This document shows positions 21,301 to 34,677 of a DNA stretch of 64,000 bases, one piece after another. Position 1 is the first letter of the stretch; every line of letters begins with the position of its first letter. The position numbers and the translations under genes were made by a program. The notes under the pieces were generated by a model. It was not told where the DNA came from, ran no database searches, and worked only from the letters and a program-made list of their open reading frames with translations. The stretch is from Solen grandis (Eukaryota > Mollusca > Bivalvia > Adapedonta > Solenidae). The DNA lies in contig CM037781.1 of the NCBI GenBank assembly GCA_021229015.1, forward strand, positions 71,688,903-71,752,902, written 5' to 3'.

Positions 21301-24300
21301 CAAAAATGGCAATGTTAACCAAAACCTTAACATTTCTTAGTGCGTGGACGCCGGGGTCTCCAATCTTCGTAAATTCGAGATAAAATTACACATTATGGCG
21401 ACTCTTTGGCAAGTAGAATAGCTCTCAAAATTCTTTGAATAGTGGAGCTAAAATGATTGATAAGTTGCTGCCTTATGACATTCGCCTGAGTCGTGTCCCC
21501 TCTGTAAACAAAGTCCTCTTTCTCCTCCTCCAAATCAATTCCACCTTATGGTGCTACACATCCAAGATCTATGTACATGTTGTGCAAACGCATGCATGCA
21601 GGTACCGCCTCTCATGACTTGAGTGGGGAGAATGGCAAGCAACCGCCGGTTTTATGAAGGCATCTAATAAAGAATCAAATTGCTGCTGATTTATGTGAAC
21701 ATGTTATTAATAGACATAACTAAAACAGGTTGTCGAAATATATTTTATGCAAATAACTTTATGCATATATATGCATCATTTTCTGTTAATGATGATTAGC
21801 TCTGAGAAACAAGCACATGAAATCATTAGTAATGGCAAATGTATGAGTTTATGTCACATAATAAAAATATTTGCCAAATCTGACTTAACATACCAGTTGC
21901 TCACTTAAGATGATCCATCAATCATTAAATTACAACCATGTTTTTTCAAATGCTTAAAATATTTCAGCGCAGATGCAAGAATGCATTTATTTGAGAGTTT
22001 TAACCTATTTTGTTCAAAGTAAATAAAGACTTGCATTTACAATATTGAATATCACATGATGAATAGAAGAATAAAATTTTCATAAACCAGTCATGCCGGA
22101 TCCTTTGTTCAGCATCATTTTTTTTGTTTCACCAAAGATATCATTGTTTTATAATCTACATATGTGAAATGGTCAAATGTGCATAAATATGCAGGGCAGT
22201 AGATACATTTTATTTTATCTACAGTATACCCATATTAAAAAGGACAGTTAAATTGGTCTTTGTTAGCAAATGACAAGAGTTATTTGCCTATTTACAATGC
22301 TGCCATCATCAGACATGGAATTTCATCTAGTACTCTAGATAGAAATCCAATCAAGAAACAAGCAAATACCAATATTTGGTTACTTGAAATTTCAGTTGAC
22401 CAGTAAATAAATCACTGTAGATTTATGGGGGTGCTCATACTTATTTCTTATTTGATTTCAAACAATCATAAGCAAAAGCAAAATTTCTGACATCAATTTG
22501 CATCAAAGCTACACTTGGTTTACATTAGAAAATCAAGCTGCAAAATCCAAAACTCGGACTGCAAGAAACGTTTATTGAAAACCAGAACAGGCAAAAATTT
22601 AATTCTTATTTAACAAATCAATCAATATTTAAAAAAAGGACCGATTTTCCCTGAATCTTAAACTATTGCGACAAATCCGTCCAATCCACTGTGATTGTGT
22701 AGCGGAAGTATGTATTGTTTACACGGCCTGTTAACACAGGTGATATCAGTAGAAACGCACGTCTACAAAATAAGCAAATTTTTGAGGAGGATCTAGATTT
22801 ACGAAAATTATTCATCGAGAAAATTAATATAAATAAAAAATACCTTCGATGTGGCATCAAATGGGTGACTTCTGTTTGATTTCGGGCATATTTCGTCTTC
22901 GATTTGTTCAATTAGGTTGCTTATGCCGTGTCATGGCGCGATAACGCTCCATGATTTCACTATCGCTTAGGTACATCAATGTTTTTTTTCTATTTTGAAA
23001 AACACGTTCCATGCGTCGGATACGTCTGAATGCAGCCTTTTATATCTTGACTTACGCAAGCTTCTTACTTTAATTAAAGTTAAGCAGAAATCTACGAAAA
23101 TCGTACAAAACTTCGTACGAAATTGACATAAGTGAAACGCTGTTGAGCGTCAATTATCTTCGTACGAAGAAATGAAAGAAAAAAAGTCGTACGAAGTTTA
23201 GTGAAACGGACCCCTCGATATTAAGGAGAAGATGCTTTAAAAAAAACAATAGCAGATGGAGAATGTATTGTTGTTGTTTTTTTTGTTTGTTTTTTTTTGT
23301 TTTTTTTTAATAATAATAAACGTAACATGCGGTTATCTTTAACTGGTAACTTTTTTGTTTATTAGATTATATCCCACTGTAAATAATTAAGAGTAATCGA
23401 CCCTATCTGTCCGAAATGAGACGTAAACCAATCATCTAATCTACAAGTTTCCTCACATTGCTGAATGGGAAATTAAGGGTACACTTGAGATTTCCACCTG
23501 TCAGTGATTGGTAGTAATGCTTATCACCTTATGACTTGGTATATTGACAGATATAATTAAAAATGATATATTAACTAGTGTAAATGACGCCGTCATACTT
23601 TAAGCATGTTAAATAACAACAAAGGCACACAATTATGAAACCACACTTAAATACCAAATGCTACTTGATAATTTTAAACCATTACCATATATAAAAACGT
23701 AGGGTCGATTCAAGAAAGTGATTGCACAGCCTTACATTGATACAAAGTTTGAATGATCTGAGACAGTGTACACGAAATTGACATTATGTGAAAACATAAT
23801 GAAAGGATAATATATAAAACAACACATTGGTTCAGGAAATCAGCTTTTTACCATCAAGTGTTATTAATAAATCATCAGTATAAACCTTGTATTTTCCTGG
23901 AGTGAAACAGTACTAATCACAATAATAACAACCAAACAATAATAATCGAAACTAATTAATTATCGCCTGTCCAGCTTGATGACCTGAACCAAAACCTTGT
24001 AACATATCAACGTTGTTAACAGCATGTATAATGTCGTGATGTAGCAAAGGCACATTTCTTCTTATGCACAGATTATGCAACTTCATACACTACCTTGCAA
24101 TATTCTAATGAAGAGAATGGCAAGCACCCTCCTGACTTATGTAGGCATCTGAAGATATAAAATAACAGTAAAATCGGTGCCTCATTTTTAAGGTATCACC
24201 AACAAAACACATAGAAAATAAATCACATGATCATAGGGTTTTAACACAAAGTAAATTGTCTGACAATACAATGTCTGTATATCATTAAATTCAGCTATCA

Positions 24301-24465
24301 AATTTCAAACAAACCTAAATCTTGACATTACACCCCAAATAATCTTTCAACAACAACTCCTGACTTTCCGATCTATCTACATATATACAGTTTCAGTAAA
24401 ACCCCTTTTGGTAGCTATAAAGATCCAATCAAATTAAACAACTTTCACTTAAAATAAGTGGGTCA
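21301..24465. other. AT-rich stretch without a recognised gene
   Basis: I find no exon chain, protein motif or RNA gene. Around 23095-23215 the word CTTCGTACGAA occurs repeatedly in both orientations and the block ends GTGAAACGGACCCC; a similar ending, AATAAAACGGGGCCC, occurs at about 27633-27647, so both are probably termini of one dispersed element type. A T/G-rich low-complexity tract lies at about 23272-23310. Confidence 0.4.
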
Positions 24466-24830
24466 TGATGGCCCTAGATCGCTCACCAGAGTACATAAGC
24501 GAATTTAAAGCAATTCAAATCACTTTATAAGTAACCAAAATCAAGTTTCAGATACAAAAAAATGCTTAAGTCGGTCAGTCATCTTTCATGGGATCAACTT
24601 TATTTTTATGAATAATGGTTGACAGCCATGAGGTGACCTCATTTGTACAATAGGAAATTGAATAATTAATTCTACCCTCACTTTCATAGCAAAAGAATTT
24701 AAAAAAATTCCTAAAGAGAGCTTCTAAGGAAACTACCCCGGCACCAAAGGGCATAAATTTCCCAAAAATCAAATATAGCAATTATGGTTGACATTCTAAG
24801 CATTTTTGTCATAGAGAATGTTTGAATTTT
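24466..24830 (-). mobile_element. Degraded HINE-like fragment, CCAGAG subfamily
   Basis: The left end, read on the minus strand, is the family 3' terminus CTCTGGTGAGC, then GGGCCATCATG. Moving right come diverged family strings such as GGATCAACTTTATTTTTATG and ATGAGGTGACCTCATTTGT, which match the 11682-type core better than the 14839-type. The 5' terminus is not recognisable; a plus-strand copy begins at 24832. Confidence 0.55.
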
Positions 24831-24831
24831 T

Positions 24832-25574
24832 AGCTCACCTGAGCACGAAGTACTCAAGGTGAGCTTTTGTGATCACCCTGCATCCGTCGTCAACAATTTA
24901 CTTTAAGCAACATCTCCTCTGAAACCGCTAGGCAGAATTTGATTAAATTTGGCAGGGATGTTTCTTGGGTGAACCGTCACAAAGTTGCTAAAATAAACTT
25001 GATCCATATGGAACTCTAGTTGCCATTGTAACAAAGAAAAAAAAATATGAAAAATTTAAAAATCGTCTCGTTCAAAACTATTGGCCAGATTTTACAGATG
25101 TTCTTTTGGTAACTCTTTACCAAGATTTATTTCGATCGGGAAAAGAACATGGCCATGAGGGGCGGGGCTAATTTGCCTTATATGTATATAGTTAAATCTT
25201 TAAACAACCTCTCCTCTGAAACCGCTGAACAGATTTTGATTAAAATTGGCAGGGATGATCCTTGAGCTTCACAAAAGTTGCTAAATTATTCCGATCCGTA
25301 AGAAAACATAGCCGCCATGGGCGGGGCTAATTTGCATTATATGTGTATAGTGAAATCTCTAAATGACATCTCTGAAACCCCTGGACAGATTTTGATTTAA
25401 TTTGGCAGGGATGATCCTTGGGTAAAGCTTTACAAAAATTGCTAAAATTATTCCGATCCATAAAAAAATATGGCTGCATGGGGCAGGACTTATTCGCCTT
25501 CTATGTATATATTGAAAATAAAAATGACCTCTCCTCTGAAAGTGAGCTACTAGGGCCATCATGGCCCTCTTGTG
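24832..25574 (+). mobile_element. HINE-like element, CCTGAG subfamily
   Basis: The 5' terminus AGCTCACCTGAGCACGAAG is followed by TACTCAAGGTGAGCT (imperfect partner arm), GATCACCCTGCATCCGTCGT and core units with CATCTCCTCTGAAACCGCT, CTAAAATAAACTTGATCCAT and ATTCCGATC. The 3' part is shortened: GTGAGCTACTAGGGCCATC and ATGGCCCTCTTGTG at 25550-25574, with the CTCAG part of the end repeat lost. A further degraded fragment of the 11682-type core, on the minus strand, lies at about 25590-25720. Confidence 0.75.
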
Positions 25575-26159
25575 TACATCGAGTATGTAAAGAAACTAAA
25601 TGACCCCCTGGGCCTTCTGGGCCTTATTTTTCCAGAAATCAACCTTATTTTAGCATTTATGGTAGACAGTTCTGAGGTTACCATCCATTTGTGCTTAGTG
25701 AAATTATATTCTGGCCACTGGCTTCATTGAAGATAATGCAGTATCATGCCATAAACAACACCCTATGACATTATCATGACACTGGACAAATCAGTAATAG
25801 AAAAACTCTCGTATGATGCAAATATATCAGTACCATTTATTTACGTTTAAGATATACTGCTGCCTGAAATCAAACCAACGACTTCTATATACATGTATAT
25901 GTGACAGATACACTAACCAATCTGCCACTGAGACTGTTAGGGACTACATGTGTATGTGCATGCAAAAATGTATGAACAATATGTATATAAAATAACTATG
26001 GGTAATACACAATAAACATATTAAAGCAACTTGTATTTTAATTAGAGTGTGAACAGAAATAGAAAAAAAAAACTTTGTGATGCATGTGTAAATCATCCCA
26101 ATCAAATGTACAAATGTTTGTATAAAAAGGAAAGAGTTACAAATACTGTATAGGAGAAG

Positions 26160-26874
26160 ATTTTTTAGTTTTCATATTCTTTTCTTTCCGTTTCATTGCA
26201 ACAAGAGTTCTACATGGATCAAGTTTATTTTAGCTGCTTTTGTGAAGGTTTATCCAAGGATCATTCATGTCAAGTTAAATCAAATTCTGTCCAGCGACTT
26301 TAGGGTTACGGTTAGGATGTCGTTCAAAGTTTTTTTGTATACTTTTAAAGCAAATTAGCCCCGCATCTGGCGGCCATATTTTTTTTTACGGATCGGAATA
26401 ATACATCTAAAATCTGGCCAGTAGTTTTGAAGGAGATGATTTTTTAGTTTTCATATTCTGTCCTTTCCGTTTCATGGCAACAAGAGTTCTACATGAATTA
26501 AGTTTATTGTATTTTAGCGACTTCTGCGAAGGTTTATCCAAGGGTCATTCATGCCAAGTTAAATTTAATCAAATTCTGTCGAGTTTTTTTTATATATACC
26601 TTTAAAGCAAATTAGCCCCGCCTCTGGCGGCCATGTTTTTTATTATTTACGGATCGGAATAATTTTAGCAATCAAGGAAAAGGGTTACCCAAGAAACATT
26701 TTGAAATCTGGCCAGTAGTTTTGAAGGAGAGGAATTTTAAAGGTTTTAATATTTTTTTCTTTCCGTTACCATGGCAGGCAATTTTGCAACTTTTGTGAAA
26801 ATTTACCTAAGGGTCATCCCTGACGCAGGGTGATCACAAAAACTCACCTTGAGCACATTGTGCTCCGGTGAGCT
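26160..26874 (-). mobile_element. HINE-like element, minus strand, three core units
   Basis: The right end at about 26874 is the 5' terminus read on the minus strand (AGCTCACCGGAGCACAATG, then GAGTTTTTGTGATCACCC). Three diverged core units follow leftward; the landmark TTTCCGTT lies near 26187, 26463 and 26762, a spacing of about 275-300 bp. The 3' GGCC hairpin is not seen, so the left side is truncated or too diverged. Confidence 0.65.
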
Positions 26875-26939
26875 AAAAATCAATCCATGGATGCAAAGTA
26901 TGCAGGAACGTGGACAAACCAATATCTGAAAATAAGAGA

Positions 26940-29340
26940 ATTAATGATTATCTTTTTTAACAAAGTTGCGTGGGGCAAGATAAATAAGCATACAGTATTG
27001 TTAAATACCATAGTGAAAATAGTTTAAAATATTAGCAGCTTCTAATTTCATTGTTTAATTCAAGTATCTGTGAAAGTATTGATCCATGTCTTAAAGGTGT
27101 ATTGTGTCAACATATTCTTCAGAACATGTAAAAATTATACAGTAACCAATATCGGGCTAAAAATGAAAAAAGGGACAGTATAAAACGGAAATGCAATAAG
27201 TTTGTAGTGCCATGTTTTTTGTTTTCTTTTAAGATTTACAAAGTACACAGCTATGTGAGTGGAGAGATGGGGTGACCCCTATTACAAATAGGAGAAAGAT
27301 CTCGTAAGAATAATCCCTCAAGATAATAAATACTTCCGCGATCCAAACAATATCGAGAGAGAATCTCTCTGTCGGTCAGTCCAACCAGAGAATCCAGTCT
27401 GTCGCTTATTTTCGCCTGTTCCTTCCATTTCGCTGATGCGCGACGTTTTAAACAAACACGGCCGACATGATGCTTACGTTATTTTATCGAGTTACGTGAG
27501 CGTTCAGCCAGTCGTAAGTTAACGAGAAAATTCTGCGATATCGTAGCTAAGATTTTTTTAATAAAACACATTTAAAATCTTACGAGTGTCGTACGTGAAA
27601 ACTTAAGATAAAATTTAAAGTGCGATGTTTAATAAAACGGGGCCCAGGCCTTTTGCAGATGATACATCTGGGGTGTTATTTTGATACCAAAGGTATCTTC
27701 AAGCTCACAGACGCTGGGCGGAAGGCAGAATCGACGGAAGGCAGACTCCCTTTGTTGCCTAGAAAGCGGTATATAATAAGGGTCAGATGAATTGTTGTAC
27801 TGAATTTATAGTTTGCATGTATATGCTTTTTACTATTTATGTCTATATTTGCAACATGTTTCGTCAATTTTCCTCGCAGAAACTTATTTCCGAGGTATGT
27901 ACGTATGTAATCGCTGACTTTTCTACGGTTACTGGGTTTGGTGCGAATTCCACAATCAATACACTCTTAGAAACGTTTTTCAGTTCCAGGCATTTGTAAG
28001 CAAAATAAATGAGTAAGGATGGTAAACATTTGATTTATTTTTCATGCATACACCAAATAATATAATTAAACATTAAAAAGTATATCATTATATGTGTGAT
28101 GAGAGATTAATCATTTCTGCCAAAAATGTCTATTAAAATAGTTAAGTCCAAAATAAAAAAAATATTTGGACATTTTATAAAAAGTATAAAAAAAATGTTT
28201 CTGAGACACTAATGCCCCGCCGGGATATAGTCAGAACCAAATATTTACTTGTATTTTTAAAAGTTTATATAATGATGTACATTTGTATAAAGTTTCATGA
28301 CGATGTGAAGTTACCTTTAAAGAAAAAGAAGTTTAAACACCGAGATAAACTTAGGGCAAAATGACAAATTTTGCCAGGTCAAAGCTATAAAACTAAATAA
28401 ATATTACCAGTAAATAGTCCATATCATCATGATGTATATGTATTGCAAGTTTCAGGAAGACGAAATCATCTTCATGGGAAAAAAATAAGTAAATGCAGAA
28501 CAACCAATTTTACCATGTTCATCCAACCGTGAAAAAATAGGTCACAGCTATGAATTTGCATAACTATTAAAAAAATATTAAAATGATTTTATCATGATGT
28601 GTATGTAGTTTCATAAAAATGTGAAGTCACATTCATAGAAAAAAAAGCTAAACGCAAGGTAAACTTGAGGTAGAACAATCAATTTTACCATAATCGTGAA
28701 ATACAGGTCGCAGCCATACATTTGCATAAATATTAAAATTGATCATATCCTGATGTACAGGTGCACCTAGTTCCGTGAAGTCATCTTAGAAAAGAAAGAA
28801 TTCTATCTGTCAGCTTTGCTTTCAATCGTGCAAATTCTCGATGTCTACTAATGTAAAGTTCTGCAGACCTGATAATTGGTTAGAGATTTTTACGGTGGTC
28901 CGGAGGCATGCTCACCTGATTTTTCTAAGATGGTGGAAATACATTCTAAAGAGTATCTGAGAAATTTAACTTTTTGACTATATTAAAGACATTTTTGGTT
29001 TATATTTTATAAGATCGTTTTAAATTTGCTTTCATTTGATTAAATTATGTCAATCTTATAAACTGTTAGAGAGAGAGAGGGATGGGGGAGAGAGATAATT
29101 ATAAGACCATAAAGTCCATAAAAAGATGTCAATATTATTCTTGTTACGACCGTGATTACGCTGTTCAAATCGTTTACGTAACATTGGGTTTGATCTGATA
29201 CTCTTCTATTAAATTCACTATAAGAGGCCAAATAAATTAAATCATGCATTCAGCACATTAATTAACGTCCGCGTATTTTCTTTTTTCATTTTTATGCTTT
29301 TTGTCCTTATAATCAACTTCAATGCTTCTGTTTTGACAAG
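26940..29340. other. No gene recognised; weak tandem repetition at 28.2-28.8 kb
   Basis: The stretch lacks convincing exons. From about 28270 to 28800 diverged units recur at about 170-180 bp with words such as ATCATGATGT, GTTTCATGACGATGTGAAG and AACAACCAATTTTACCAT, suggesting an old tandem-repeat element. The GGGGCCC-ended block near 27480-27650 is discussed with the 21.3-kb stretch. Confidence 0.35.
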
Positions 29341-29349
29341 ATTCTTGAC

Positions 29350-29490
29350 CAAGGCGGGCAGTTAGGCTAACCATCGTTCTTGGGAAGGACCCGTACTAGA
29401 CTCACATCCTCCGTAAATATTTATCGCATGAAAACAACAAAGATGGTACCCGGGGCTCGAACTCACAGCCCTCTATACCAATATATTTAG
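29350..29490 (-). mobile_element. Possible tRNA-derived SINE fragment
   Basis: On the minus strand GAGTTCGAGCCCC (about 29453-29465) resembles a Pol III B box; it is followed by a non-tRNA body to about 29350. No good A box is visible at the expected distance, so the 5' end is missing or this is a chance match. Confidence 0.3.
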
Positions 29491-29929
29491 ATCCGTGACA
29501 ATATTTTTTCTATATGATTTAGTTTGCCTTTACTATGAACTTCAAAGCTAAGTTGAGTTCTAGCACAGCTGGGGGACTCTTTGGCCATATTAAATCGTAT
29601 CAAGTAAAAATAAAAAATGAAATAAATTGAAAAAACCTGAGAAGGTTATTATTTTTTCTGCACAGTACAGTATTACATTACATTTTTGGCCTGTATTAAA
29701 TAAGCATAAATTCGTTACATTCTATTAAACTTATTAACATTGACATGTCTGTTATTGTCCATTTGTTGTTTTAAATATAATCTGAGAAAGAGAGAGAGAG
29801 CACTAAAGCCGTCCATAAAATATCGCAGTTCAAAAGTGAATATAACATGGAGTTTGATTTGATCCTCGTTTATTAATTTTACTATAATACGCACAATAAA
29901 TGTTACTTAAATTTATACTTTTCAAATTC

Positions 29930-31450
29930 AAAGTTTATTGGTAAATCAGCAATACATATTGCTTTTGACCATTTACAAATTGTGAATCAAACGGAATATG
30001 GCAAAGACATTATAGATATAATTTTATCTTTATAATCATATATGTTCAAATATAATTTTATGACTAAGCAGCAATAAAATCAAGGGTATTAGTTCGTATT
30101 CTTTCGTACATAGGTTAATTAGTATTACTCATAATTTTAAACCGAAACTTAAATGATCGTTCTTTACACAAAATTGATAACGGATACCTCCCGAGCTCGT
30201 CATAAATAGCGGCGTTCGGCGTTGTTTCTTAAGACTAAGAACATATTTACGAAACCTTAAATGCAATTTATCAACCTTTTTTAGATTATAGACCCCCAAA
30301 CTTCTGACCCATATAACAAAATAGGGACTTCCATACTATCAAACAATTGTAGCATTGTCTTAAAATACAATTTAGTTCTGTCAAACAAAAATAATTAGGT
30401 ACCGTAAGCTCTCCGTGCTTGATCGTGTAAATTTTAAAAAAAAATCTTTTCAAATTTCATTTAACTGCATCTGTGAAAGTACCGAGGTGATTAAATTTTA
30501 TACCTTAGTAAACAAAATTGTCAATGATCTCAACGGACTCGCAATTCAAAAAAAAATGTACATTTCTGTTACTTTTTTCTTTTCAAAAACACAGACTTTC
30601 GTTTTATTCACATTAATTGTATGCCCCATTTGACAGAGTAATGATATATGCTATCTATCAAGGATTGCAAACTGACTTTATCTGTAGTAAATAAAACAAT
30701 GTCGTCCGAAAATTAAAATAAGATATTTGGACAATAACTCAAGATCTTTGTCTGTAAATGAGTTTAAATCTTGAGACTTTCAACAATATCATTCACAAAA
30801 AATAGAAATAAAATGGGCGATAACGGCTCACCTTGTTTCAAGCCAATTGTGACATCAAAGAACTCAGATATATTATTATTAGACAACTTAACACATGACT
30901 TGACACTTTTATATATGTTTTTAATCATACTGACCATTTTACAGCATATGCCTGAATGTATAAGTTTATACCACAAAGCGTCACGGTTAACGGTATAGAA
31001 CGCACGCTGATAATCAATAAATATACACCAAAGTTTTGACTGCTTTGATAATACATACTGTATAATAGAATGGAGAATAAATATTGCATCAGCCGTAGAA
31101 CGACCATCACGAAAACCGAACTGGCTATCCGTGAATACATTATTTTCGCACCATACATTAAGTCTATTTCTCAACAATAATGAAAGTGACATTTACCAAC
31201 GTAATACCTCTATAATTTGCAGGATCTGTTTTCGCACCTTTTTTCGGCTTCATTATTATCAAGATCGCAACTCTTTTGTCTTTTCAGTGAAGATATTACA
31301 TTTTCAATCTCCTCTACAGTAAATTCTATGTCAAGTTCATTAATAATCAAATCAGGGGTAAAATCATTATCATCAACATTAAAAGTAGCATGCATATCAG
31401 AGCAGCATTTGATAAATTGGAAAATTGGTGCACGAAGTCCTCAATGACTA
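29930..31450 (-). pseudogene. LINE relic: reverse transcriptase and C-terminal region
   Basis: Non-LTR RT on the minus strand, broken by several frameshifts. The clearest piece is 30764-31192 (142 codons): SQFGFRDGRSTADAIFILHS, then CIFIDYQRAF (first catalytic Asp) and VTIGLKQGEPLSPILF. Upstream, 31210-31395 carries the pre-RT segment (TVEEIENVISSLKRQKS). Downstream, the FADD-type active site near 30690-30700 survives as DDIVLF in a shifted frame. The C-terminal region with LFDSMEVPILLYGSEVWG is readable at about 30290-30350. The RT would copy LINE RNA at a nicked target; this copy is dead. The exact clade is not assigned. Confidence 0.75.
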
Positions 31451-31540
31451 TACAGTTTTAAAAAGATTTTGATCGTTTACATTTTTTTATGTAATTTCAG
31501 AATTTTCTATAAGTCTTTCGTAAGTTTGATAATGTATATT

Positions 31541-33165
31541 TATACCCTCGAAACGAAGTTTGGGGGGGGGGGGGTATATAGGAGTCACCCGGTGGTCGGT
31601 CGGTCGGTTGGTCGGTCCAGCGGTCCGTTGCATTTTCCTTGTCCGGAGTATAACTTGAAAACCACAAGTTGGATTTCAAAACAATTTCATACAATGGTCA
31701 AGCACAATGAGAGGAAGTGCAGTGCACAAGAACCATAACTCTATCTATTTGCCCTTTGTTACTTTTCCTTGTCCAGAGTATAACTTGTAAATACGTTGGA
31801 TTTCAAAACAATTTCATACAATGGTCAACCACAATAGAGGAAGTGCAGTGCAAAAGAACCATAACTCTATCTATAGGACTTACAGAGTTATTGCCCTTAG
31901 TTACTTTTCCTTGTCCAGAGTATAACTTGTAAACTACTGGTTGGATTTCAAAACAATTTCATACAATGGTCAACCACAATATAAGGAAGTGCAGTGCACA
32001 AGAACCATAACTCTATCTAGAGTAATTACAGAGTTATTTCCCTTTGTTACTTTTCCTTGTCCATAGCATAACTTGAAAAGAACTGGTTGGAATTCAAAAC
32101 AATTTCATACAATGTCAACCACAATAAAGGAAGTGCAGTGCACAAGAACCATAACTCTATCTATTGTACTTACAGAGTTATTGCCCTTTGTTCCTTTTCC
32201 TTGTCCGGAGCTTAACTTTAAAACTACTGGTTGAAATTCAAAACAATTTCATACAATGGTCAAGCACAATAAGAGGAAGTGCAATGTTTCACTTACATAC
32301 AATAGTCAAGCGCAATAAGAGGAAGTGAAGTTTACAAGATGAAATGTCATGAGCCAAATTACAGGAAGTGGATGAGCACAAACCAAAATCAAATCCCATG
32401 GTATAGGACCATGTGTTAATGCTGTATACCAAATATCAAGAGACTGTGATAAGTAGTTGCTGAGAAAACTGTTACGAAAATTTTCTATCATTGACCATTA
32501 TGTCAAAAATTAAACTAAGTCAGTTAACAGGAACTGGATGAGCAAGAGACCGAAATCGAATTCCACAGTATGAGATCATGTTAATGCTGTATACCAAATA
32601 TCAAGAGACTGTGATAAGTAGTTGCTGAGAAAACTGTTACGAAAATGTCCTACATATTGACCATTATGTTGAAAATTAAACTGTCAGTAAAAAGGAAGTG
32701 GATGAGCGACAGACCAGAAATCAAATCCCACGGTATCATCATGGACCACGTGTTAATGCTGTATACCAAATATCAAGAGACTATGATAAGTAGTTGCTGA
32801 GAAAACTGTTACGAAAATATCCTACCATTGACCATTATGTCGAAAATTTAACTAAGTCGGTAAACAGGAAGTAGATGAGCGACAAACATGAAATCAATTC
32901 CACTGATATGGGACCACATGTTTAGGCTGTGTACCAAATATCAAGAGACTGTGATAAGTAGTTGCTGAGAAAACTGTTACGAAAATATCCTACCATTGAC
33001 CATTATGTTGAAAATATAACTAAGTCGGTACACAGGAAGTGGATGAGTGACAGACCTGAAATCGAATCCCACGATATGGGACCACGTGTTAATGCTGTAT
33101 ACCAAATATAAAGAGGCTGTGACATTCACCATTCTATAACCTGGGTTTGCACCTGTGTAACCCGG
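31541..33165 (+). mobile_element. Tandem-repeat element inserted in the LINE
   Basis: 5' terminus: TATACCC (31541-31547) and GGGTATA (about 31572-31578) form a hairpin around a G-run, followed by a GGTCGGTCGGT tract. The core has two tandem arrays: five units near 31633, 31763, 31905, 32051 and 32195 (130-146 bp; TTTTCCTTGTCCGGAGTATA) and five near 32427, 32592, 32763, 32932 and 33100 (165-171 bp; TACCAAATATCAAGAGACTG). The 3' side has an imperfect hairpin, CCTGGGTT and AACCCGG, at 33140-33165. LINE sequence lies on both sides, so the element split it. There is no coding capacity. Confidence 0.7.
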
Positions 33166-33381
33166 CCAAAAATCTGGAAAAAAACTAATGTAAAAATGTC
33201 TTTTTCATACTCTTCTTCTTAATCCTAATAACTTCATCATTTCTAAAGCAGTATTGCGGAGGTATTAATCACATTTAGTGATAGTTCTAGTTTTCTTTAT
33301 TGTGATATTTTATCTTAGCAGAGCGCTTAAATTTATTAAAAGAAGATCTACTCGACAATATTAATAACCTATTAAACCATT

Positions 33382-33800
33382 TTAATTTACATCGATTAGA
33401 ACTTGTTTTTTAATACAAGCAGTTTTTCTATAGCATTTAAAAGACATATCGTAAATAAGGGTAGGGTACTTTACCATGAATTGATCAATATCTATTTCAC
33501 TATTCAATAGTTCATTTATAAGCTTATCAAACAAATTTTTGTTGCTATATAAGTTATTTAAAAAATCGTCAGATTTGGATGTATCCCATAAAATTTTATC
33601 TATATATTCTGTATGTTCACACAAATCATTTATACTGACACCAATCTAATAGGAAATAGAACAATGATCGGAAAATTCAGATAGTTCTGATACAGAAAAA
33701 CTATTTACAATATTATAACCTTCGGGATCACAGATCAAGTAGTCAACTAAACTTTGTCATTTCTGTAGAATTTGTTTTATTTAGCCTTGCAGGTTGCAAT
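33382..33800 (-). pseudogene. LINE relic: end of endonuclease domain and linker
   Basis: Minus-strand translation near 33655-33750 gives SLVDYLICDPEGYNIVNSF and LSEFSDHCSI, matching the SDH-containing end of the apurinic-like endonuclease of non-LTR retrotransposons. An 80-codon frame (33382-33624) follows, in the linker position between endonuclease and RT. The RT of the same strand and type resumes at 31450 beyond the inserted repeat element, so both parts probably belong to one LINE. Stops and a shift near 33640 show decay. Confidence 0.6.
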
Positions 33801-33859
33801 TAAACTATCATTGCGCACACCATCTCAAAGTTTTCAGAAATTAATTCATTTTGTATTAT

Positions 33860-34590
33860 TTTCCAATGATGCAACTTTTATCATTAATCCTTTACTTCAT
33901 GAATATCAGAGAATGTAGCTTAGTGATGAATAATTATGTACAAATTTATGACATCATGAATATTAACTAAATATTAAATGATATATGAAACAGTATTTGT
34001 TCTTGGCTCTGAAGACTGTAGACTCTTTCAGGAACTGTCTGATCTGGGCCTTCTCTGTATGTCAATGCAACAAAATGAAGCAAAGGGTTTACCTTATAGC
34101 AATGAGTATTTTTTTTATCTCTTTTTCATGTGTGTTCGGCTTGGTTTATGATTTATTTGAAATATTTAACTTTATTTTATGCCATAAAAAGGTAGCAGAT
34201 GGACAGTTAACCTTACAAATCTTTCCTGGGATTCTGAAAGAACTGAAGGTTAACCAGCACTATAGCATGCATCTCTGTAGTTAACTGACATCTCTCACTC
34301 ATGGTGTTATCACATAGCACCGGCTAAGCTCAACGGGCCCATACCGTTTGATTTAAATTACAAGCAGTGATTATCTCTCTATCCGCATTTTTTCCTCAGC
34401 CGTTTTCTAAACGTTTCCATGCCGTCTCCATACCGCTTCATGTCTTCGTAACAGCCCGTGCCAACGTGTTAGCCAACTTTCTGCCGGGTTTCGCCGGTCC
34501 TCACCATGTGGCTACCGGCCCTTTACCACCCGGAACGCCCCCATACCGTTCGCTAAACGTTCGACCCGCCTTGCTAACGTCACACACACA
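33860..34590. other. No gene; upstream half of a GC-richer island
   Basis: From about 34315 the base composition becomes richer in C and G, with recurring CCGT/ACGG words up to about 35310. This differs from the surrounding AT-rich DNA. A 77-codon frame (34367-34600) has no motif. The island may be a promoter region or an unclassified mobile element. Confidence 0.35.
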
Positions 34591-34593
34591 CGG

Positions 34594-34603
34594 TATATAA
34601 AAG
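34594..34603 (+). promoter_or_regulatory. TATA box candidate
   Basis: TATATAAAAG lies about 30 bp upstream of initiator-like GGTCACAA (34622-34629); another initiator-like word, TCAGTTC, is at 34631. An ATG opens a short basic peptide at 34678. The arrangement looks like a core promoter; there is no further evidence. Confidence 0.35.
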
Positions 34604-34677
34604 CTGGGAATTCACCCGTCCGGTCACAAATCAGTTCACGAATTTTACGTACATGTGATCCTCACAATTCGAAACTA

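Noticed and set aside
34367..34600. 77-codon frame upstream of the TATA box
   Set aside because: It has no domain, overlaps the presumed promoter and ends at it; the base composition of the island explains the open frame.
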